NCBI GenBank assembly: GCA_020845895.1 | Contig: JADLEX010000053.1 | Span: forward strand, 86,050 to 150,049 | Source: Deltaproteobacteria bacterium | GTDB taxonomy: Bacteria > Lernaellota > Lernaellaia > JACKCT01 | Length of the DNA stretch: 64,000 bases | Direction: 5' to 3' | Shown: positions 58,818 through 64,000 of the stretch, one piece after another | How positions within the stretch are numbered: position 1 is the first letter of the stretch | Layout: each line of letters starts with the position of its first letter | Translations under genes and position numbers: made by a program | The notes under the pieces: model-generated | Told to the model about the DNA's origin: nothing | Databases searched by the model: none | What the model saw: the letters and a program-made list of their open reading frames with translations, nothing else

Positions 58818-60440
58818 TTAGACGGCGGGGCGGATGGCGTCCGCGACGTCGCGTTCGGCGGTCACGGGTAATCGGACCGAGAACGTCGTGCCCTCGCCGA
58901 CCTTGCTGGCGAGCGCAATTTCTCCGCGGTGTTCCTCGACGATCCGGTGGCTGATGGCCAGACCCAGTCCGGTGCCTTCCCGGCCCTTTTTCGTCGTGAA
59001 GAACGGCTCAAAAATGCGCTTTTGCAATTCGTCCGGGATGCCCGAACCGGTGTCTCGCACGTCGAGAACAATGTAGTTCACGTCGTTTCGCCGCTGGGTT
59101 CGCGTCGAAATTGTGATCGTTCCGCCACCGGTCATGGCCTGGCTGGCGTTGATGAGCAGATTCACGATCACCTGCTTGATCTTGTTCTTGTCCATCATTG
59201 ATTCGGGCAATGCCGGGTCGGGCTGAAACTCGCAGGTGATCTTCGACTTGCGCATCTGCACCGCGAGCAGATCAAGCGACTGGCGGGCGAGTTCGTTGAG
59301 CGATTCGAGCGTCAATTCCGGCTCGGAATGTCGTGCGAAGTCCAGCAGGCCCGAGACGATTTTCTGGCAGCGTGTCGCCTCGGATTCGATCAGATGCAAG
59401 TCGTCCGCGATCGCCGCGCCCGGTTCGAGATCCTTGAGGGCGAGATCGACGACCCCGATGATGACGTGGATCGGATTGTTGATCTCGTGCGCGAGCCCCG
59501 ACGCCAGCGTGCCGATCGCGGAGAGCGTCTCGCTGCGTACGAGTCCGTCCTGCGCCGCTTCGAGCTCCTTGCGGACCTGCGCGATGCGTTCCTCCAGAAT
59601 GGCGTTGAACTCCCGCGTCCGCGCCAGCAGCTCCTCGCGTTCTTCCGTGACGCTGCGAATGCTCTCGACCATGCGGTTGAATGTCGTCGCAAGCGTCTCG
59701 AGTTCGTCCTTGGTCTTGATGATGATGGGGTCGGGGTAATGCCCCGCGGACATCTCCCGCGCGGCCCGATCCAAAACCTGGATGGGGCGCAGCAGCAGCA
59801 CCAGCATCCGCGCCACGAAGAAACTGACCAGCAGCAGACCGAGGATCACGACGGCCGTCGTGTTTCGACCGGTGCGTTCCGCCCAAAAACGGTACTGCGC
59901 GACCAGATGGGCTGACATCTTGTCGAATTCGCTCTCGATTTCCCGAGCCTGGGCGACGATCGTGCGCGACAGATAGAGCGCCATCGCCTCCTTCTGCTCG
60001 CGGTGCGCGTCGTCCGGCGCCTCGGCCACTTCCTTCACCTGCTCACGGTACGACGCCATCAGGCTCGTCAGGCTTTCGATCTGCGGCGCCATCACCCTCC
60101 AGTTGTCGTTGCCCGTCTTCGCATGGCAGTCGACGCAGCTCGCGACAATTCCCGGATCCTTCATGTCTGTTCGGACCCGGGAAACCAGGGCGTCCATTTC
60201 GGCGAAATAATTCTCCAGTGCGGTCGAATCGGTTGAAACGCCGAACCGCTGCTCGGACTGATGCTGCTGGATCATCGTTGACAAAAAGAACAATTTGGAA
60301 AAATTCTCGGTATTCGACAGGGAGTAGCCCATCGCCCGCTCGTGCGTGCGCATGCTGGCGATGTGCCGGTAGACGGAAAGCCCGGCCAGCAACAGTACGG
60401 CCAGAATCATTCCGACGTTGAGGGCGATTTTTCGACGCAT
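58818..60440 (-). CDS. Sensor histidine kinase with a periplasmic haem-c motif
   Basis: A 540-residue inner-membrane kinase. TM1 is at residues about 8-25 and TM2 at about 190-212, with a largely helical periplasmic domain between them. That domain contains CVDCH at residues 102-106, a canonical haem-c attachment site. After TM2 come HAMP (LLLRPIQVLDRAAREMSAG), a coiled coil, HisKA with the phospho-His in LAHEINNPIHV, and HATPase (NLLINASQA, DTGSGIP, GREGTGLGLAIS). No PAS domain is seen. With the adjacent regulator it forms a two-component pair; the haem could report redox state, NO, CO or cytochrome maturation. Start ATG 60440. Confidence 0.95.
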   Translation of the reverse strand: MRRKIALNVGMILAVLLLAGLSVYRHIASMRTHERAMGYSLSNTENFSKLFFLSTMIQQHQSEQRFGVSTDSTALENYFAEMDALVSRVRTDMKDPGIVASCVDCHAKTGNDNWRVMAPQIESLTSLMASYREQVKEVAEAPDDAHREQKEAMALYLSRTIVAQAREIESEFDKMSAHLVAQYRFWAERTGRNTTAVVILGLLLVSFFVARMLVLLLRPIQVLDRAAREMSAGHYPDPIIIKTKDELETLATTFNRMVESIRSVTEEREELLARTREFNAILEERIAQVRKELEAAQDGLVRSETLSAIGTLASGLAHEINNPIHVIIGVVDLALKDLEPGAAIADDLHLIESEATRCQKIVSGLLDFARHSEPELTLESLNELARQSLDLLAVQMRKSKITCEFQPDPALPESMMDKNKIKQVIVNLLINASQAMTGGGTITISTRTQRRNDVNYIVLDVRDTGSGIPDELQKRIFEPFFTTKKGREGTGLGLAISHRIVEEHRGEIALASKVGEGTTFSVRLPVTAERDVADAIRPAV

Positions 60441-60442
60441 CC

Positions 60443-60474
60443 CGCGAATCCTCCCGGTCGCGAATCCTCCCGGT
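60443..60474 (-). repeat. Tandem 16-bp duplication containing the kinase ribosome-binding site
   Basis: The plus-strand 16-mer CGCGAATCCTCCCGGT occurs twice in direct succession (60443-60458, 60459-60474). On the minus strand each copy carries GGGAGG. The copy nearest the ATG (60440) is correctly spaced, and the second gives a stand-by Shine-Dalgarno 16 nt upstream. Confidence 0.85.
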
Positions 60475-60488
60475 CTGAATTCGAGACC
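60472..60488. promoter_or_regulatory. 17-bp palindromic operator, copy 1
   Basis: GGTCTGAATTCGAGACC, perfect 5-bp arms. It lies about 32 bp upstream of the kinase start codon, downstream of the predicted kinase transcription start, where binding could give negative autoregulation. Confidence 0.6.
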
Positions 60489-60535
60489 AAAACGCCCCGC
60501 GACGCAAGCCGATCCGCCGATCCGACGCTCAACTC

Positions 60536-60551
60536 AGCAAGAATTGTACCC
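60536..60551 (-). promoter_or_regulatory. Candidate sigma54 promoter of the kinase-regulator operon
   Basis: On the minus strand 60551-60536 reads GGGTACAATTCTTGCT: GG-N10-GC is exact, TTGCT is a full match to TTGCW, and the -24 half matches four of seven consensus positions. Predicted start about 60525. Confidence 0.5.
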
Positions 60552-60646
60552 TTCGTCACTCAGAGATCGGGGCACGGACTGGCCGGTACTCGTCGTGTTT
60601 CCCCTGTCGGGCGAGGATCTGATTTCGTCTCGAATCGCGCGTCCTC

Positions 60647-60663
60647 GGTCTCAATTCCAGACC
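60647..60663. promoter_or_regulatory. 17-bp palindromic operator, copy 2, midway between divergent promoters
   Basis: GGTCTCAATTCCAGACC, identical to copy 1 except at positions 6 and 12, with the arms extending one pair (CGGTCT/AGACCG). Its centre is 115 bp from the -12 GC of the plus promoter and 118 bp from that of the minus promoter, so one bound activator could serve both. Confidence 0.65.
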
Positions 60664-60755
60664 GAACGGACCGCACTTCCGGCGCACGATGCCCGAAGAA
60701 GACCGAAAATTCCCTGAAAATCGGCGGAATTCACGGCTCGGTTTTCCGACCACGA

Positions 60756-60771
60756 TGGTCGAATTTTTGCA
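60756..60771 (+). promoter_or_regulatory. Candidate sigma54 promoter of the multihaem cytochrome genes
   Basis: TGGTCGAATTTTTGCA has exact GG-N10-GC spacing and a full TTGCA -12 half; the -24 half keeps TGG. Predicted start about 60782, 35 nt before the ATG. Confidence 0.6.
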
Positions 60772-60816
60772 TAACCGGGTGGCGGGACGCGAGTCCCTTG
60801 GATTTGAGGAATGAAA

Positions 60817-62838
60817 ATGCGGACTTCCAGGGTTTCGGTTTCGGTCCGGTGGAGCATCGCTTCCACCCCGCGATGGTCAGCACTTCTGATCGGTTTCGCC
60901 TTGGCGATCGGCGCGCCTTCCTACGCTCTCGCCCTGACGAATCAGGACTGCCTCGACTGCCACACGATGGACATGGCCGCCATGTCCGCCGACGACCGCG
61001 CGGGCATGGTCAATGCCGTTCCCGGCGCTGCCCCGTCCAAGGCAGATCCCAAGCTGCTTCAGGTCAAGCCCGAAACCTACGCCAAGAGCGTGCACGGAGC
61101 GTTCGACTGCGTGAATTGCCACGTGGACATCACGGAAGTGCCCCACGCCGCCCGTCTCGCGCCGGTGAACTGCAAAGAATGCCATGCCGAAGTCCAGGCC
61201 GCCTACGACATGGGCATTCATCGCAAGACGCTCGACGCCGGCAACGACAAGGCGGCGACCTGTGCCAAGTGTCACGGAGCACACGATATCCTGCCCTCCG
61301 CCGACCCGGCATCGAAAACAAACAAGAAAAACCTTCCCGACACGTGCGGCAAGTGCCACCTCGCCGATGCGTCCATCGCGGACCACTCGGTCTTCGGCGC
61401 GGGGGCGAGCCCCGTCGAGTCGTACAAGCTGGGAACCCACGCCAAGGCGCTCGCCCGAGGCGTCGACGCCGCCACCTGCAACGATTGCCACGAATCGCAC
61501 GCGCTGCTGCCGATGAGCGATCCGGCTTCGTCGATTTTCAAGATGAACGTGGCGAAGACCTGCGGAAAATGCCACGTCGAGGAATCGAAGGCCTACAACG
61601 AATCGGTTCACGGCCAGGCCCTCGCGCGTGGTGTTTTCGATTCGCCCACGTGCAACGACTGCCATGGCGAGCACGGCATCATCGCCCCGGCGGACCCTGC
61701 GAGCCCGGTCTCCAAAGCGTCGGTGGGGCGCAGCGCGTGCGCCGACTGCCACCGACAGGAACGGCTCTCCCGCCGGTTTGGCCTGGCGTCGAAGCGCGTC
61801 GCGTCCTACGAAGACAGCTTCCACGGACTCGCCAACAAGATGGGCGACACCACGGTCGCCAACTGCGCGTCGTGCCACGGCGTCCACAACATCCTGCCCA
61901 GCAGTGATCCGGCCAGCACCATCCACCCCGAACGCCTGCCCGCCACCTGCGGAAGCTGCCATCCGCGCTTCACGCAGGCCGAGGCGATCGGTCCGGTTCA
62001 CGGCGGCGATGAAGACTCCACCGCCGCGAAAGCCAATTGGTGGGTCCGGTGGTTTTACTACTCGATGATCGTGGGAACGCTGGGCTTCATGTTCGCGCAC
62101 AACTTCATCGACTGGCTGCGCGGCGTGCTGGAAAAGTTGCGGGATCGCAAGAACAAGAAGCTGTACGTTCGGCTCAGCCGAAACGAGCGCTGGATGCACC
62201 TGCTCCTGCTCACGAGCTTCATCACCCTCGCGGTGACGGGCTTCATGCTGGTCTACAACGTCTCCGTCCCCTTCGTCTCGGGCGAACTCTCTCAGAAAAT
62301 TCGCGCCACCGGCCACCGCGTCGCGGCGGTCGCGTTCACGGTTTGGGCGGTGTGGCACGTCGCGTATCTCGTCGGCTCGCGCCGCGGGCGTCGGTGGTTC
62401 ATCGACATGCTGCCGAAGATGGCGGACGCGCGCGACTTCATGGCGCTCATGAAATTCAACCTCGGCATGTCGAAGGTCCGGCCGAAATTCGCGCGATTCA
62501 GCTACATCGAGAAGCTCGAGTACTGGGCCCTGCTGTGGGGCGCGATCGTCATGATGGCGACCGGCGCGGGGTTGTGGTTCAAGAATTTCTTCGCGCCCTA
62601 CCTGCCCTTTTGGGGATTCGACATCGCGACACTGATCCATCTGATGGAGGCGATCCTCGCGTCCGCCGCCATCGTGATCTGGCACTTCTACGCGGTCATG
62701 TTCAAATCCGATGTGCGCCCGATGGCGGTCTGGTGGATCACCGGAACGATGACCGAGGAAGAGATGCACGAGGAACACGCCCTCGAACTGGAGCGACTCC
62801 AGCGCGAGGAAAAATCCAAATCCAAATCGAAACCCTAG
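60817..62838 (+). CDS. CbcL-like fusion: 11-haem c-type domain plus b-type cytochrome membrane domain
   Basis: A 673-residue protein. After a signal peptide/anchor (SALLIGFALAIGAPSYALA), residues about 45-390 carry eleven CXXCH motifs (CLDCH, CVNCH, CKECH, CAKCH, CGKCH, CNDCH, CGKCH, CNDCH, CADCH, CASCH, CGSCH) with distal SVHG/THAK-type histidines. The C-terminal ~270 residues form a membrane domain with paired His in helices (NERWMHLLLL, GHRVAAVAFTVWAVWHV, LIHLMEAI ... WHFYAV), like HydC/FdnI di-haem b subunits. This matches the CbcL design, a menaquinol oxidase passing electrons to periplasmic haems. ATG 60817 fits GAGGA spacing better than ATG 60811. Confidence 0.88.
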   Translation: MRTSRVSVSVRWSIASTPRWSALLIGFALAIGAPSYALALTNQDCLDCHTMDMAAMSADDRAGMVNAVPGAAPSKADPKLLQVKPETYAKSVHGAFDCVNCHVDITEVPHAARLAPVNCKECHAEVQAAYDMGIHRKTLDAGNDKAATCAKCHGAHDILPSADPASKTNKKNLPDTCGKCHLADASIADHSVFGAGASPVESYKLGTHAKALARGVDAATCNDCHESHALLPMSDPASSIFKMNVAKTCGKCHVEESKAYNESVHGQALARGVFDSPTCNDCHGEHGIIAPADPASPVSKASVGRSACADCHRQERLSRRFGLASKRVASYEDSFHGLANKMGDTTVANCASCHGVHNILPSSDPASTIHPERLPATCGSCHPRFTQAEAIGPVHGGDEDSTAAKANWWVRWFYYSMIVGTLGFMFAHNFIDWLRGVLEKLRDRKNKKLYVRLSRNERWMHLLLLTSFITLAVTGFMLVYNVSVPFVSGELSQKIRATGHRVAAVAFTVWAVWHVAYLVGSRRGRRWFIDMLPKMADARDFMALMKFNLGMSKVRPKFARFSYIEKLEYWALLWGAIVMMATGAGLWFKNFFAPYLPFWGFDIATLIHLMEAILASAAIVIWHFYAVMFKSDVRPMAVWWITGTMTEEEMHEEHALELERLQREEKSKSKSKP

Positions 62839-62874
62839 TCCTTTGGGCCTGCTGCTTTGCGGAGGAGGAATCCC

Positions 62875-64000
62875 GTGTCCGAGAAACGCATAACGTCCCG
62901 ATGGATCGCGGCCGGCATCGTCGCCGTCGCGCTCGTCGCGCTGCTCATGCCCGGCGTCGCCTCGGCGCAATCGAAACAGGTGACGCTCGAGGTCACGCTG
63001 CCCGCGCCGATCGTCAAGGAAAAGTGCCTGGAGTGCCACGACGCTCAGGTGAACCTGCTGAAATTCACCAACTCCGTTCACGGCAACAACTCGTGCACCT
63101 CGTGCCACGCCGACATCATTGACGTCGATAAGCACGCGATCGGCGAATTCAAGCCGGGTAAGGTGCAGTGCGGTGCGTGCCACGAGGTCCAGTTCACCGA
63201 GTACAAGGACAGCGTGCACCGCGTGAAGAACGACTTCGAGTGCACAGCCTGCCACACCCCGATCCACGAGGTGGCGAAGTGGAACGGCAAGAAGAAGTCG
63301 ATCATCGAAAAGTGCACCGAGTGCCACGGGAAAGAGGACTACGTCGTCAGCGGTCATGCCGAGGCCGCCCTGCACGGCAACGAAGACGCGCCCGTTTGCT
63401 CCGACTGCCACGGCTTGCACAACACCCGGGCGCTGCACGCCAATATGGAGGCTTTTCCGGAGGAAGCGCGCCTCTTCTACACGCAGACCTGCAAGCGCTG
63501 CCACGGCGACAAGGAGATGATGACGCGCAACGGTCTGCGCACCGACGTGGTGGACACTTACGAACACACCTACCACGGAAAGATTCAGAAGCTCGGCTAC
63601 GCCACGCACGTCGCGGGGTGCGCCGACTGCCACACCACGCACAGCATCAAGCCCAAGGACGACCCGGCCTCGCCCATCCACCCGGACAACCTCGTCAAGA
63701 ACTGCGGCAAGTGCCATGACCACGCGAACGCGAATTTCGTGAAGTTCCGTCCGCACGCCGACTTCCTCGACCGCCACGCGTACCCCGAGCTGTTCTGGAC
63801 CGTGGTGCTTATGTCGGCCCTGCTCCTCGGCACCTTCGTCTTCTTCTGGTTCCACACGCTGCTGTGGTGGCGCAAAACGTATTGGGAGAAGCAGCGACGG
63901 CTCGCAAAGGGCGAGATCCTCGAGGCGGCACAGTTCGACATCGCCAAACCGGGCGAATGGTACGTGCGCTTCAAGCCCATCGCCCGCGTCATGCACATCA
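62875..64000 (+). CDS. Multihaem c-type cytochrome with membrane segment (3' end outside window)
   Basis: An open frame running off the window; 375 residues are visible. The GTG start has GGAGGAGG upstream, 36 nt after the preceding cytochrome gene. It has a signal peptide (VALVALLMPGVASA) and nine CXXCH motifs so far (CLECH, CTSCH, CGACH, CTACH, CTECH, CSDCH, CKRCH, CADCH, CGKCH). A membrane helix near residues 300-325 (LFWTVVLMSALLLGTFVFFWFHTLLWW) carries a histidine, and a cytoplasmic segment follows. Blocks such as DDPASPIHPDNLVKNCGKCH closely resemble the upstream gene, so the two are paralogous in their haem domains. It is probably a partner in the same quinol-to-periplasm route. Confidence 0.88.
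   Translation, partial: MSEKRITSRWIAAGIVAVALVALLMPGVASAQSKQVTLEVTLPAPIVKEKCLECHDAQVNLLKFTNSVHGNNSCTSCHADIIDVDKHAIGEFKPGKVQCGACHEVQFTEYKDSVHRVKNDFECTACHTPIHEVAKWNGKKKSIIEKCTECHGKEDYVVSGHAEAALHGNEDAPVCSDCHGLHNTRALHANMEAFPEEARLFYTQTCKRCHGDKEMMTRNGLRTDVVDTYEHTYHGKIQKLGYATHVAGCADCHTTHSIKPKDDPASPIHPDNLVKNCGKCHDHANANFVKFRPHADFLDRHAYPELFWTVVLMSALLLGTFVFFWFHTLLWWRKTYWEKQRRLAKGEILEAAQFDIAKPGEWYVRFKPIARVMHI

Larger units (their letters stand above)
60441..60816. other. Divergent regulatory region between kinase and cytochrome genes
   Basis: About 375 nt without a gene. In order it holds a duplicated ribosome-site segment (60443-60474), a 17-bp palindrome (60472-60488), a minus-strand sigma54-like promoter (60536-60551), a second palindrome (60647-60663) and a plus-strand sigma54-like promoter (60756-60771). 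Confidence 0.75.

Noticed and set aside
60877..63996. A 1039-codon open frame on the minus strand opposite the multihaem cytochrome genes
   Set aside because: It mirrors the CXXCH-rich plus-strand genes, has no ribosome site or recognisable domain, and its His/Val/Arg-rich composition is that expected of an antisense frame in GC-rich DNA.

Overview
This window is a GC-rich (roughly two-thirds G+C), densely coded chromosomal segment of a Gram-negative bacterium. Kdo/LPS genes (kdsB, kdsD), an outer-membrane barrel protein, several lipoproteins with Asp-rich tethers and large multihaem cytochromes suggest a deltaproteobacteria-like or related uncultured lineage. That placement is inferred from gene content; no rRNA is present. 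About 50 protein genes and two tRNAs are seen. There is no prophage, insertion sequence or CRISPR array.

Layout. 1-5.3 kb (minus): 5' part of recN, nadK, an HD-GYP-like protein and a HEAT-repeat protein. The last two share an N-terminal module that recurs in a third protein at 33.4 kb. 5.6-13 kb: ClC channel, outer-membrane protein, transaldolase, priA, galU. 13.2-20 kb: a metallophosphoesterase lipoprotein and a coupled pair (HELTH metallopeptidase with propeller and barrel, then an alpha/alpha-toroid protein). 20.1-20.3 kb: tRNA-Gln and tRNA-Glu with promoter and terminator. 20.3-27.5 kb: metallophosphatase, then hpt, ROK kinase, glgC, GH57 glucanotransferase and galT (glycogen/galactose metabolism). 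27.5-29.5 kb: two tandem KASIII paralogues, the second lacking two catalytic residues. 29.5-33 kb (minus): kdsB, pyrG, kdsD. 33.4-38.7 kb: module protein, amidase, YihY, tyrA, aroF. 38.8-43.4 kb: ABC permease, DksA-like protein, wecB, sulfatase-fold membrane protein. 43.5-52.7 kb: an apparently circularly permuted esterase lipoprotein, rimI, cupin, ceramidase-like lipoprotein, amidotransferase, SDR, metY, TroA-type protein, glycosyltransferase. 52.7-54.6 kb: PNGase F-like lipoprotein.

The most interesting part is 54.7-64 kb, which reads as a self-contained electron-transfer locus. It holds an OmcA/MtrC-type decahaem lipoprotein, a sigma54-dependent response regulator, a histidine kinase whose periplasmic domain carries its own CXXCH haem-c motif, an 11-haem c-type cytochrome fused to a b-type membrane domain (CbcL-like), and a second multihaem cytochrome running off the window. 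Three GG-N10-GC sigma54-type promoters are visible: one for the decahaem gene, one for the kinase-regulator operon and one for the cytochrome genes. A 17-bp palindrome, GGTCTSAATTCSAGACC, lies about 115 bp from both divergent promoters, and two degenerate copies lie at a similar distance from the decahaem promoter. I propose that the kinase senses redox state through its haem and that the regulator switches on the whole conduit. The motifs are seen directly; the circuit is inference.
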